A stretch of 64,000 nucleotides of DNA from GCA-2683825 sp965662355 (GTDB lineage: Bacteria; Planctomycetota; UBA1135; GCA-002686595), in contig CBFIHP010000004.1 in the NCBI GenBank assembly GCA_965662355.1, positions 305,738 through 369,737 on the forward strand, read 5' to 3'. Positions 24,699 through 33,564 of the stretch are shown here, piece by piece (position 1 is the first letter of the stretch; each line of letters begins with the position of its first letter). The notes under the pieces were generated by a model. It worked only from the letters and a program-made list of their open reading frames with translations. It ran no database searches and was not told the origin of the DNA. Made by a program: the position numbers and the translations under genes.

Positions 24699-26968
24699 CG
24701 ACGCCGACCCTCTTGACGAGGTCGCGGCTTCGCGGCTTCGTACTGCTTCGGCCAGGGATAGTCGAAGTGCTCGTACGCTTCGGTCGCACGCAGGGTCAGA
24801 TAGGGATCAGAAAGATGACCGCGCGCGATGGCGCACAGATCCGCTCGTCCGGAGGCGATCAGGGTGTTGACGTGGTCGGCTCCCTGGATCGCACCGACCG
24901 CCATCACGGGCATGCCCACTTCGGAGCGAATCCGCTCGGCAAACGGCACCTGGTACATGCGGCCGAAGTCGGGTTTCGAAAGCGGGGTATTGCCCGCGGT
25001 CGAGACGTCGATCAGGTCCAGGCCCGCATCGCGCAGTGCGCGCGCGACCTGCACCGTGTCCTCGATCGTCATCCCCCTTTCACCCAGCCAATCGGTCGCG
25101 CTGACGCGCACGGCCACGGGCTTGCCTTTCGGCCAGGCCTTGCGCACCGCTTCGAAGACCTCCAGCGGATAGCGCAGGCGGTTCTCGAGGCTGCCGCCGT
25201 AATCGTCGCCGCGTTGGTTGCTGAGCGGCGACAAGAAACTCGAGAGCAGATAGCCGTGGGCCATGTGGATTTCGACCATGTCGAAGCCGGCGCGCTGGGC
25301 TCGATGCGTCGCATCGACGTACTCGCCAAGGACACGCTGCATGTCGTCACGCGACATCTCGACGGGCATCGGCCAGTCGGTGTCGAAAGGAAGCGCCGAG
25401 GGTCCGAGGGCCTTCCAGGCGCTGTTGTCGCGCAAAGGCACATCGCCTTCCCAGGGCAGGCTGCACGAGGCCTTGCGGCCCGCGTGCCCCAGCTGAAGAC
25501 ACACCTTGGCCCGTGAGTTCGCATGAATGAATTCGACGATACGCTTCCAGCCGGCCTCGTGTTCGTCAGAGTAGATCCCGGTACAGCCCTGCGTGATCCG
25601 GCCCTCGGCTGAGATGTTCGTCATCTCGGTGAATACCAAACCAGCCGCACCGATCGCGCGCCCGGCGAGGTGGACCAGGTGCCAATCGTTGACCAACCCA
25701 TCCACGGCCGAGTACTGGCACATGGGCGAAACGACGACCCGATTGTCCAGGTGCATGTCTCGCAGCTGGAGGGGAACGAACATCGGCGCCGGGGGCTTGC
25801 CCGTCGAGTCGCGCGGGACGCCGTGCCTGTCGGTGTACCACTCATCCAGGCGCCGCACGAGCTCTGGATCCCGCAGCTTCAAGTTGTCATACGTGATGCG
25901 CTTCGAACGCGTCATCAAGTTGAACGTCAATTGAATCGGTGCCTGATCCATGTAGCGTGCGGAGTTCTCGAACCATTCGAGACTGGTTTGCGCCGCCTTC
26001 TGGGTCTTCACCACATCGACCCAGCGTTCGTCTTCGTAGCGCTGAAGAGCCTTCTCGACGTCGTCCAGTCCCACATCCCTGAACGCATCGACCAGGGCAA
26101 TCGCATCTTCCATCGCCAACTTGGTCCCCGAGCCGATCGAGAAGTGCGCCGTATGTGCCGAATCGCCCATCAGGCAGATGTTGCCCTTGCGCCACGTTTC
26201 GCACTTGATGGTCGGGAAGGTACGCCAGACGGAACGGTTCGTCAGCAGCGGGTGTTCGCCCAGATGGTCAGCAAAGAGCTCGCTGACGTAGGCCACGGTT
26301 TCGTCCTCGTCGGCCTTGTCCAACCCCGCGGCCTTCCACACCTCTTCGCGGCACTCGACGATCCAGGTCGAGAGCGTTTCCTCGCCGCGTTGGAACGGAT
26401 ACGCATGCACCTGGAAGAGGCCGTGTTGGTTCTCGCGAAAGACGAAGGTGAAGGCCTCGAGCGGCAGCGTCGTCCCGAACCACGCGAACTTGCAGAGGCG
26501 GTTGTCGATGTCTGGCTGAAAGACGTCGGCGTGCTTGGCCCGCAGGAAACTGTTGATGCCATCGGCCGCCAGGACGAGATCGGCGTCGCCGACATCCGCC
26601 TCGTCGGTCACCTCGCTTTCGAACTTCAGGTTCACGCCAAGCGCACGACAGCGATCGTGGAAGATCTGCAACAAACGCTTGCGAGCCAGCCCACAGAACC
26701 CGTGGCCCGTCGAACGCACACACGTGTCCGCGAAGTAGGTCTCGATGTCGGTCCAGTACGCGAAAGCATTCTGGATCTCTTCAAAGCTCGTGGGGTCCGC
26801 CTTCTGAAAGTTGTCGAGCGTCTCGTCCGAGAACACGACCCCCCACCCGAAGGTATCGTCGGGCTGGTTCCGCTCATAGACGTCGATCTGGACCTCGGGG
26901 AAGGCCTTCTTCATCAAGATCGAGAAGTACAGCCCAGCCGGGCCGCCGCCGATGCACGCGATTTTCAT
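24695..26968 (-). CDS. Fused FAD monooxygenase / Old-Yellow-Enzyme oxidoreductase (salicylyl-CoA 5-hydroxylase or 2-aminobenzoyl-CoA monooxygenase/reductase type)
   Basis: 757 residues from the ATG at 26968 (longer in-frame starts lie upstream without a match to the family). The N-terminal half is a group A flavin monooxygenase: G-G-G-P-A-G at 7-12 and the 'CLMGDSAHTAHFSIGSG' FAD segment. From about residue 365 the C-terminal half is an NADH:flavin oxidoreductase of the OYE family ('PMFVPLQLRDMHLDNRVVVS', 'SPMCQYSA', 'HLVHLAGRAIGAAGL', 'GHAGRKAS'). This order matches bifunctional salicylyl-CoA 5-hydroxylases and 2-aminobenzoyl-CoA monooxygenase/reductases, which dearomatise or hydroxylate aromatic acyl-CoAs. 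No CoA ligase lies nearby. The coupled acylase gene suggests an acyl-amide aromatic substrate, but that is inference. Confidence 0.88.
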   Translation of the reverse strand: MKIACIGGGPAGLYFSILMKKAFPEVQIDVYERNQPDDTFGWGVVFSDETLDNFQKADPTSFEEIQNAFAYWTDIETYFADTCVRSTGHGFCGLARKRLLQIFHDRCRALGVNLKFESEVTDEADVGDADLVLAADGINSFLRAKHADVFQPDIDNRLCKFAWFGTTLPLEAFTFVFRENQHGLFQVHAYPFQRGEETLSTWIVECREEVWKAAGLDKADEDETVAYVSELFADHLGEHPLLTNRSVWRTFPTIKCETWRKGNICLMGDSAHTAHFSIGSGTKLAMEDAIALVDAFRDVGLDDVEKALQRYEDERWVDVVKTQKAAQTSLEWFENSARYMDQAPIQLTFNLMTRSKRITYDNLKLRDPELVRRLDEWYTDRHGVPRDSTGKPPAPMFVPLQLRDMHLDNRVVVSPMCQYSAVDGLVNDWHLVHLAGRAIGAAGLVFTEMTNISAEGRITQGCTGIYSDEHEAGWKRIVEFIHANSRAKVCLQLGHAGRKASCSLPWEGDVPLRDNSAWKALGPSALPFDTDWPMPVEMSRDDMQRVLGEYVDATHRAQRAGFDMVEIHMAHGYLLSSFLSPLSNQRGDDYGGSLENRLRYPLEVFEAVRKAWPKGKPVAVRVSATDWLGERGMTIEDTVQVARALRDAGLDLIDVSTAGNTPLSKPDFGRMYQVPFAERIRSEVGMPVMAVGAIQGADHVNTLIASGRADLCAIARGHLSDPYLTLRATEAYEHFDYPWPKQYEAAKPRPRQEGRRR

Positions 26969-27050
26969 CGCGCAGATTCTAGTGTCCCGCTGCCATTTTC
27001 CAGGCCGCCAGCCTTGGAAACCTGGCCCCCCCACGGGAGAGTGTGAATCC

Positions 27051-27539
27051 ATGAGACGCGTGATCCTCGTCCTCGGCACAATCCTCTTCGTCTACTTCGG
27101 CGGCCGAGCGGCACTGCGTGGGCTGGCCTCGGACGAGACGAAGATCCGCTGGAAAATCGAGCAGATGTTCGAGGGCTACAATACGGGCCGTGCAGGCCTG
27201 GGGGTCGCCCATCTCCATAAGAATTGGCGCCACGAGGCCTACGAACTCGATCGCGAGCTGCTCCGCGGAGCCCTCATACGCGCTTCGATGCAGGACCGCG
27301 ATCGAGAAACCAAAGAGCTCACTTCCCGCGTCGAGCTGCTCGAAGATTCGCTCGTGATCAGCGTCGCGGAAGCGCAGGCGAACATCGAGCTGCGTGCCGC
27401 TTTTTCGCGGCGCAGGGATGGCGAATGGACAGAAGGCTGGCGCATTCGTGTCGAAGCCGATCTCGAGAAGGGTGACGAGGGTTGGCAGATCGTAACGAGC
27501 CGTCACGACGATTTGGAAGGCACCCAGCTATCGCGCTAG
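27051..27539 (+). CDS. Small membrane-anchored protein of unknown function
   Basis: 162 residues from the ATG at 27051, which begins a convincing N-terminal anchor (M-R-R then about 18 hydrophobic residues) and has GGGAGA upstream; the frame is open further upstream. The soluble part is mixed alpha/beta, starting 'KIRWKIEQMFEGYNTGRAG' and ending with a strand pair ('WRIRVEADLEKGDEGWQIV'). That shape recalls SnoaL/NTF2-like folds, but the match is by eye and weak. Divergent from the monooxygenase gene (82 bp) and 51 bp upstream of aat. Confidence 0.65.
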   Translation: MRRVILVLGTILFVYFGGRAALRGLASDETKIRWKIEQMFEGYNTGRAGLGVAHLHKNWRHEAYELDRELLRGALIRASMQDRDRETKELTSRVELLEDSLVISVAEAQANIELRAAFSRRRDGEWTEGWRIRVEADLEKGDEGWQIVTSRHDDLEGTQLSR

Positions 27540-27590
27540 TACGGGAGCGAGTAGCTTGGATTCCATGTTGAAGGTCCACGGGCAAGCCGC

Positions 27591-28217
27591 ATGACAACGG
27601 AGGCCGACGACATCGTCGCGGTCGGAGGCGACCTCGAACCCAGCACGCTTCTCGAAGCCTACCACTCGGGTATCTTCCCCTGGCCTGCGGACGGCGTACC
27701 TATCCTGTGGTTCTGCCCGAGAAAGAGGGCGATCCTCGAATTCGAGTCCATGCACATAGCGCGGCGGGTGCGACGCGCGCGCCGCACGCTCGATTTCCAC
27801 TGCACGATCGACCGCGCCTTCTCACGCGTGATCCGCGCCTGCGCCGAGGCTCCGCGCCCGGAGCAAGATGGCACCTGGATCACCGACGAGATGATACGGG
27901 GCTATGAACGACTCCATGTCCTGGGGCACGCGCACAGCGTCGAAGCCTGGTCAGGCGAGCGCTTGGTCGGCGGCACCTACGGCGTGGATTCCGGCGGCGC
28001 ATTCTCCGCCGAGAGCATGTTTCACCTGGAATCCTACGCATCGCAGTTCGCCCTCTTGCACCTGGTGGAGCACCTATGGGAGAAGGGCCTCGGGTGGCTG
28101 GATATCCAGATGCTAACTCCGCACATGGAGCGGATGGGCGCGATCGAAGTGAGCCGGGAGGGCTACCTTGAGCGCCTGCAGAGAGAGCAGGAATCTGTAC
28201 GGGAGCTGTTTCCGTAG
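27591..28217 (+). CDS. aat: Leucyl/phenylalanyl-tRNA--protein transferase
   Basis: 208 residues. It transfers Leu or Phe from aminoacyl-tRNA to proteins with N-terminal Arg or Lys, making them substrates for ClpS/ClpAP in the N-end rule pathway. The family's blocks are all present: 'VAVGGDLEPSTLLEAYHSGIF', 'PILWFCPRKRAILEF', 'TWITDEMIRGYERLH', 'AHSVEAW', 'LVGGTYGV', 'F-S-A-E-S-M-F' and 'DIQMLTPHMERMGAIEVSR'. Length is close to the usual 200-240. A few canonical residues differ (G-E-S-M-F is A-E-S-M-F) but the acceptor pocket appears intact. Cytosolic. Confidence 0.95.
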   Translation: MTTEADDIVAVGGDLEPSTLLEAYHSGIFPWPADGVPILWFCPRKRAILEFESMHIARRVRRARRTLDFHCTIDRAFSRVIRACAEAPRPEQDGTWITDEMIRGYERLHVLGHAHSVEAWSGERLVGGTYGVDSGGAFSAESMFHLESYASQFALLHLVEHLWEKGLGWLDIQMLTPHMERMGAIEVSREGYLERLQREQESVRELFP

Positions 28218-28233
28218 AGCGATACGGTGCCGC

Positions 28234-30138
28234 TTAGTCAAACTTCTCGACCTTCAGGAAATCAAACAAATGGCCTTCCTCATCGAAGGACTTGATCTCG
28301 AGCGTCCGCCCATTGACCGAGACGAACGAAAAGTGATGCCCGCGACGGACGTTGTTCTGGAACCAAGGGCGGATCGGTCCGGGCGTTTCCAACGGCCCGC
28401 CACCACCGCCGGTCACCATGTACAAGGTCCCGCGTCCGGCATCGACGGCCTTGCCTTCGCGCAGGGGCCACGTGCGCTCGTAGGAATGGATGTGTCCGCT
28501 CCAGACGATGTCGACACCGTGGTAGTCGAATAGCGTCACCAGTTCGCGCGTACGAGAGTCCCCTTGGGTCGAAGGCCCGGTCCAGGTGTCGCCGTAGTCG
28601 TTCTCGTCCGAGGAGTATGCCGGATGGTGGTAACTGACGATTTTCCACAGCGCCCTCGAATCGCCGAGGGCCTCGTCCAACCAGCGGTATTGCTCCGAGT
28701 CGCGTTCCACCTTGCGGTTGGAATCGATGATGAAGAACTGCGCATTGCCGTACTCGAAGGTGTAGTGGTACTCGGGTTCCGGCAAGGACACATAGTCGTA
28801 GTAGTAGCGCGCATCCTGCTCGTGATTGCCGAGCACGGGGTAAAACGGAACGCGCTCGAGGAGTGGCTTCATGCTGGCGAAGAATTCCTCGACCCACTGG
28901 CGTTTGTCGCCACCGGTGGAGACGAGATCCCCGGGATGCAGGAGGAAATTCGGACGCAGCGCCCAGGCATGCTGGGCGATCTTGCCCGAGACCTCCGGGT
29001 TTCCCTGCGTGTCGCTGATCACGCAGAACGCATAGGGAACACCCTTCCCAGGGGCTGTTTGGAAGCTCAGGATCGGGCTGGTAAGTACGCGCCCCAGATC
29101 GTCCTGGGATTCGACCTGGTAGTAGTAAGCCCGGTCGGGCTGCAGGCCATCCAGCTTTAGCTCGTGCAACTTGACCTCGTCCGATTCCCTGCGGTCCAAG
29201 GAGAAAATCGGACGCCTTTCTTCCTCAGGACCCTCGAACTGCACCTCCTCGGCAAAACGCACGACGCTCGTGCTGGGTCGGGATGTTTCCCAGCGCACGA
29301 TAATGCTGTCGCTCGTTGCCATCTGCAGGTACGGATGAACGACCCACCGGTGCTCCGGATCCAACCAGAAGTACGGGGCCGCCTGGGTCAGTCTGGAAGA
29401 GTGCCCGAAGGAGCCGGCGATCCACTTGGGTTCGGCAGCTTGCTCGTAGAGTCGTACCGAGCGAATGCGTCCGTGGTGAAAGAAGCTCTCGTCCTTATCG
29501 AGATAGCCGCCGATGACGAGGGGTGCGGATCGGGGATAGAGAATGTCCCCGCTCTGCTCGGTGCCTGTCGCTTCGAGTTTGCCGTTCACGTAGAGCCGCA
29601 TCTCGTGGCCGTCGTAGGTTGCGGCAACGTGATACAGGCGCCCTTCCTCGTATTGCGTCTTGCCGCGCAGATAGCTCATGCGCCCATCACCATCATCCGC
29701 TCCGGCCGAAGACAGCCCGAAAGTGAAGGACTTGTCCCCGTACCCGAGGATCCACCCTGTCTCCGCGTTGCCATTGTCCTGGAGCACGCCGAGGATTCCG
29801 CCCCAGGGCTGCGGCGTGTTGATCGAAACCCAAGCCGTGACGGTGAGATGACGCTTCGGAAGCTCCTGTTTGCCCGTGGATAAATCCTCGGCCAGGAGCA
29901 CGCGCGTCGTCTTCCCATCGAAGTAGAGGCTCTCGCCGGCGGGGTCGCCGACGAAGCTGACGTCGCCCAGCAAACGGCCATTCGCCCCCAGGAGCGCTTC
30001 GAGCATCCCCGTCGTCGCACCCGGCGCCCCGGCCACGTGTGCGCGGTCCAGGTCCCAGCTACCTATGGGGTCGGGACCGTCGTGCGAGGGCCCTGGAAAG
30101 TGAAGTAGACCGGTAGCGAGAATGAGCGCGGCAATCAT
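28234..30138 (-). CDS. Secreted LamG-domain purple acid phosphatase-like metallophosphoesterase
   Basis: 634 residues from the ATG at 30138 (a TTG four codons upstream is also open). A signal peptide of about 17 residues is followed by a LamG/concanavalin-like domain (about 40-260), an Fn3-like domain typical of purple acid phosphatases (about 275-385: 'HRWVVHPYLQMATSDSIIVRW', shortened) and a calcineurin-type catalytic domain. Metal motifs in order: S-D-T-Q, H-P-G-D-L-V, G-N-H-E, Y-H-H-P and G-H-I-H-S-Y-E-R; all ligands are present. Probably releases phosphate from organic phosphoesters outside the cytoplasm. It follows the Gfo/Idh/MocA gene by 12 bp and is likely its operon partner. Confidence 0.92.
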   Translation of the reverse strand: MIAALILATGLLHFPGPSHDGPDPIGSWDLDRAHVAGAPGATTGMLEALLGANGRLLGDVSFVGDPAGESLYFDGKTTRVLLAEDLSTGKQELPKRHLTVTAWVSINTPQPWGGILGVLQDNGNAETGWILGYGDKSFTFGLSSAGADDGDGRMSYLRGKTQYEEGRLYHVAATYDGHEMRLYVNGKLEATGTEQSGDILYPRSAPLVIGGYLDKDESFFHHGRIRSVRLYEQAAEPKWIAGSFGHSSRLTQAAPYFWLDPEHRWVVHPYLQMATSDSIIVRWETSRPSTSVVRFAEEVQFEGPEEERRPIFSLDRRESDEVKLHELKLDGLQPDRAYYYQVESQDDLGRVLTSPILSFQTAPGKGVPYAFCVISDTQGNPEVSGKIAQHAWALRPNFLLHPGDLVSTGGDKRQWVEEFFASMKPLLERVPFYPVLGNHEQDARYYYDYVSLPEPEYHYTFEYGNAQFFIIDSNRKVERDSEQYRWLDEALGDSRALWKIVSYHHPAYSSDENDYGDTWTGPSTQGDSRTRELVTLFDYHGVDIVWSGHIHSYERTWPLREGKAVDAGRGTLYMVTGGGGGPLETPGPIRPWFQNNVRRGHHFSFVSVNGRTLEIKSFDEEGHLFDFLKVEKFD

Positions 30139-30150
30139 GGAACGTGGCAA

Positions 30151-31581
30151 TTAGCTGATCGAGGGTGGAACGTAGCGCGAACGATACTTGCGAGCCGAAA
30201 GCGCATTGGCCTCTGCCGCCCGATCTCCCACGAACATCTCGGTCGCAGGGTCGAAGACCAGCTCGGGCCCGACCAGAACCGAGTCTGCGGGCGACACATA
30301 GTTGCCAACCAGGTGGCTGCGCATGCGCAGCATCGCCTCGTTGCCCGCGGGCCAATCGGAGCCGAAGGGATCGATCGCTCGCGCAAGGTCCATCGGCTTG
30401 CCCATTCGATAGGAAACATTGCCCATGTGGCATAGCCCCGCGGATAGGTGCCCTTCGCGGCTGTTCGCGGTGACCGCCTCGGGATCACCAGCCTTCACCG
30501 CATCCAGGAAGTTCTGGAAGTGGTTGCCTCCGCCCTGGAACGTCCGGATCTCGCGACCCGAGGTATCGAAAGCCGTGCAGCGATCGTAGCTGGCGATGGC
30601 GAGATAGCCACCCTCGCAGTGGAAGACGACACCGATGGTCACATCGCGATAGGCGCCCGTGCGCAAACCCCGCACCTCGAAAACGAGTTGTCTGGTTCCG
30701 TAGTCGAAGGTCGACACCAGGGTGTTCGGGGTGTCCGCATCGTCGTCGTAGCCCAGCCGTCCGCCGCAGCTGATGACCCGTTTCGGCAAGGCATCCAGTC
30801 CGAGGCCCCAACGGGCGATGTCCATCTGGTGCACACCCTGATTGCCGAGATCCCCGTTGCCGGTGTTGTAGTCCCAGTGCCAGTCGTAGTGCAGTTTCTC
30901 GCGACGAAGAGGACGCTTGTCCGCCGGACCAATCCACTGATCGTAGTCCAGTGTCGCGGGCGGCTCTTGATCCTCGGTGACCTTGCCGATGCTGGGGCGC
31001 TTCTTGTAGCAAAGCCCTACTGCAAGGGTCGGCTTGCCAAGCCCTCCCGACCGCATCCATTCGATGGCCTCGCGCGTGGCGCGATGGCTGCGCGCCTGCG
31101 TCCCGTGCTGGACGACCAGGCCCGAGGCCTTCGCCGCACGAACGACGGCCTTGCCTTCCTCGATGTTGTAGCTGATCGGCTTCTCGACGTAGACGTGTTT
31201 CCCCGCCTCGAGTGCCCAGATCGTTCCCAGTGCGTGCCAGTGGTTGGGCGTTGCGAAGGACACGGCATCGATAGCGGGATCGTCGAAGATCTTGCGCATG
31301 TCGCGCACGTACTTGGCGCCGGGCACCGCGGCAGCCGCCGGCTCGATGATGGCGTCATCCACGTCACAGATCGTTGCAACGTGCGCATCGGGCGAGTTCT
31401 GAAAGGCTTTTATGTGCGCCCGGCCGCGCCCACGCAGCCCGATAACCGCAACGTTCAGCTTGCCGTCCTTGCGAGCGCTGGAGCGCACGTCTGTCGAGGT
31501 TTGACACGCGCTCGCCCCCACGGCGGAGGCGGCGATCAGCAACGAGTCTTCGAGAAATCTGCGGCGGTTCAAGTTCGACAT
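30151..31581 (-). CDS. Tat-exported Gfo/Idh/MocA family oxidoreductase
   Basis: 476 residues. The twin-arginine signal N-R-R-R-F-L is followed by a hydrophobic stretch and Cys 26 in A-S-A-C-Q, a possible lipid attachment site. The Rossmann domain begins 'NVAVIGLRGRGRAHIKAF', and 'EKPISYNIEEGKAVVRAAK' is the conserved E-K-P block. The second domain has 'DYNTGNGDLGNQGVHQMDIA', typical of exported members abundant in Planctomycetota. These enzymes use bound NAD(P) to oxidise or rearrange sugars. Cofactor binding before export explains Tat use. Substrate unknown. It sits upstream of the phosphatase gene and downstream of the SUMF1 lipoprotein gene. Confidence 0.93.
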   Translation of the reverse strand: MSNLNRRRFLEDSLLIAASAVGASACQTSTDVRSSARKDGKLNVAVIGLRGRGRAHIKAFQNSPDAHVATICDVDDAIIEPAAAAVPGAKYVRDMRKIFDDPAIDAVSFATPNHWHALGTIWALEAGKHVYVEKPISYNIEEGKAVVRAAKASGLVVQHGTQARSHRATREAIEWMRSGGLGKPTLAVGLCYKKRPSIGKVTEDQEPPATLDYDQWIGPADKRPLRREKLHYDWHWDYNTGNGDLGNQGVHQMDIARWGLGLDALPKRVISCGGRLGYDDDADTPNTLVSTFDYGTRQLVFEVRGLRTGAYRDVTIGVVFHCEGGYLAIASYDRCTAFDTSGREIRTFQGGGNHFQNFLDAVKAGDPEAVTANSREGHLSAGLCHMGNVSYRMGKPMDLARAIDPFGSDWPAGNEAMLRMRSHLVGNYVSPADSVLVGPELVFDPATEMFVGDRAAEANALSARKYRSRYVPPSIS

Positions 31582-31607
31582 TACGGTGGTTCCAGTCTCT
31601 CGAGTGC

Positions 31608-32393
31608 TTACGTGCCCGCGTCTACATCATCTTCTTCCGATACCCACACCATGCGAAAACCAAGATGATCGCCATCGGGCACCCACCACCTTCCAGGAGG
31701 GAAGGTCGGGTCGTCGAGCAACCACATATCGTCGAAGCGCAAGCGTGCCTTGGGCGTGATCTCGGTCATCGGTTCCTTCCAGGAGCCTCCGCGCAAAACG
31801 GCCCGTTCCGGATCGTTCGGGGCGAAGCCATCGGCGCAGTACTCCCAGAGGTTGCCCAGCATATCGAAGAGACCGTTCGCGTTGGGCTTCTTCCCCCCAA
31901 CCTCGTGGGTCTTCCCACCGCTGTTCGCCGCAGACCAGCCACAGGCCTGCACCACAGGGCCTTGGGCACCACAGGCGGCCAGCCATTCGCGCTCCGTGGG
32001 GAGACGATAGGTCCCGGGGAGCTCGGCGCTGAGCCAGCGGCAATACTCCTGCGCTCCATTGCGACTCATGCCGACCGCCGGGCGCCGCCCGGTGCCCCAA
32101 TGGCGATCGTAGGGATGCACTTCGAGCGGCTTCGACGGTCGCGTCTCCGCGTCCACTCCTGCGGGCAGCTTCGCGTGAAAAGCACAGAACACGAGGTATT
32201 CGTCCCACGTGACCTCGGTGCGTCCGACCCAGCATTCCGCCTCGGGTACGTGGACCATCTCGAAGTCGACGGAAGAACCGGGCACCGTGGCCGTGAAGGA
32301 CGCGAAATCACGCGGCTCGCCAGGGGCCTCGGGCGTTGCACAGCCGCTCGCCATGCCAGCGAGCAGAGCACAGCAAGAGAGGGTCTTTCTCAT
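31608..32393 (-). CDS. SUMF1/FGE-fold lipoprotein, probably not a formylglycine-generating enzyme
   Basis: 261 residues from the ATG at 32393. Lipoprotein signal with A-S-G-C. The FGE-sulfatase fold (PF03781) is clear: 'WVGRTEVTWDEYLVFCAFH', 'GTYRLPTEREWLAACGAQG', 'NANGLFDMLGNLWEYCADG' and R-G-G-S-W followed by a G-F-R-M end. True FGEs carry two active-site Cys shortly after RGGSW; here that segment (K-E-P-M-T-E-I-T-P-K-A-R-L-R-F) has none, so sulfatase activation is unlikely. Such variants often work as binding or structural proteins. Divergent from the sugar isomerase-like gene (51 bp). Confidence 0.87.
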   Translation of the reverse strand: MRKTLSCCALLAGMASGCATPEAPGEPRDFASFTATVPGSSVDFEMVHVPEAECWVGRTEVTWDEYLVFCAFHAKLPAGVDAETRPSKPLEVHPYDRHWGTGRRPAVGMSRNGAQEYCRWLSAELPGTYRLPTEREWLAACGAQGPVVQACGWSAANSGGKTHEVGGKKPNANGLFDMLGNLWEYCADGFAPNDPERAVLRGGSWKEPMTEITPKARLRFDDMWLLDDPTFPPGRWWVPDGDHLGFRMVWVSEEDDVDAGT

Positions 32394-32444
32394 GGGTCCG
32401 AAGAGCATAGGCGATTCTTTGCTAACATGCGGAGCGAGGTGTTC

Positions 32445-33320
32445 ATGAACGGTTTGTCCCGGCGCGATGTTCTTCGAAGCTCGAGTTTTCTGTCGCTTGC
32501 CGCCTTCCCTGGCGCGCTCGACATCACGCGCGAGTTCGCTCCGACTCTAGGAAGTACCGGTGGCCTGTCGCGCGGCCCGGCCCTGGACGATGCCGGGGGC
32601 GAGTTCCTCGAGGTCGCCTGCCGCGGCAGTCTCGTCCCGGACAAACCGGAAAGCGAGTTCGCAAAGAAGCTCGAAGAGCTGCGCGCCTCGAGGGTTCCGG
32701 TCAGGGCAGCGAACAGCTTCCTGCCGGGAAGCCTGCAGTGCACCGGCCCCGAGGCCGATCCCGAGCCCCTGCTGAAGTACGCCGAAGTCGTCTTCGAGCG
32801 CGCAGCGCGCGCCGGCATCGAGACGATCACCTTCGGCTCCAGCGGTGCACGTTCGCTGCCCGAGGGCTACAGCCAGGTCGATGCGACCCGGGAATTCACC
32901 GCCATTCTCGCGCGCATGGCTCCGTTGGCCGCAAAGCACGGCGTCATCGTTTCCGTCGAGCCCCTGCGCAAGGCCGAGACGAACTTCCTGAACCGCGTCT
33001 CGCAAGCACTACCGATCGTGCGCGAGGTCGACCATCCCAATGTGCTCATCACGGCTGACATCTATCACATGTTGTGCGAGGACGAACCTGCGGATTCGAT
33101 CGTCAAGGCCGGAGCGTACATCCACCACGTGCACATCGCAGAGAAGGCCAAGCGCACGGCCCCGGGTGTCGCAGGCGATGACTTCCGACCGTATCTTCGA
33201 GCACTCGCGATGATCGGATACAAGGGCAACATCTCGATCGAGTGCCGCTGGTCGAAGTTCGAAGAGGAGATCGCCCCCGCCATGGCCGCTCTGCGTGCGC
33301 AGCTGGCGGATATCCACTGA
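32445..33320 (+). CDS. Exported sugar phosphate isomerase/epimerase-like TIM-barrel protein
   Basis: 291 residues from the ATG at 32445, with GAGGT just upstream (an earlier in-frame ATG at 32427 is possible). The N-terminus S-R-R-D-V-L-R plus hydrophobic segment is a twin-arginine signal. The remainder follows the xylose-isomerase-like TIM barrel (AP endonuclease 2 family): 'IETITFGSSGARSLPEGY', 'HGVIVSVEPLRKAETNFLN', 'NVLITADIYHMLCEDEP', 'IHHVHIAEK' and a final G-N-I-S-I-E strand. The metal-binding Glu/Asp/His/Glu set is present (E in VEPL, D in ADIYH, H in HVHIA, E in SIEC). Probably acts on sugars or cyclitols outside the cytoplasm together with the neighbouring oxidoreductase. Confidence 0.88.
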   Translation: MNGLSRRDVLRSSSFLSLAAFPGALDITREFAPTLGSTGGLSRGPALDDAGGEFLEVACRGSLVPDKPESEFAKKLEELRASRVPVRAANSFLPGSLQCTGPEADPEPLLKYAEVVFERAARAGIETITFGSSGARSLPEGYSQVDATREFTAILARMAPLAAKHGVIVSVEPLRKAETNFLNRVSQALPIVREVDHPNVLITADIYHMLCEDEPADSIVKAGAYIHHVHIAEKAKRTAPGVAGDDFRPYLRALAMIGYKGNISIECRWSKFEEEIAPAMAALRAQLADIH

Positions 33321-33564
33321 GCTCAGCCTGCGTCACTCATCCCGAGTCAGACTCGTCGCCTTCGCATAGCTGAAGAGCCGTGGAAGTCCGGAACGCCAGG
33401 AGGGAGATGAGGACCTCGCGACAAAACCTGGCCGCCATCGCCGAACAGGCCGAGGTCCGGCGAACACTGCGTGGGTCCGCCATGGAGTGCTGGCAAGCGG
33501 CCCTGAGGCCGCATTGAGGTTCCTCCATTAAAGGAAAGCGGGCTTTGTCCCGAAAACGATACGC

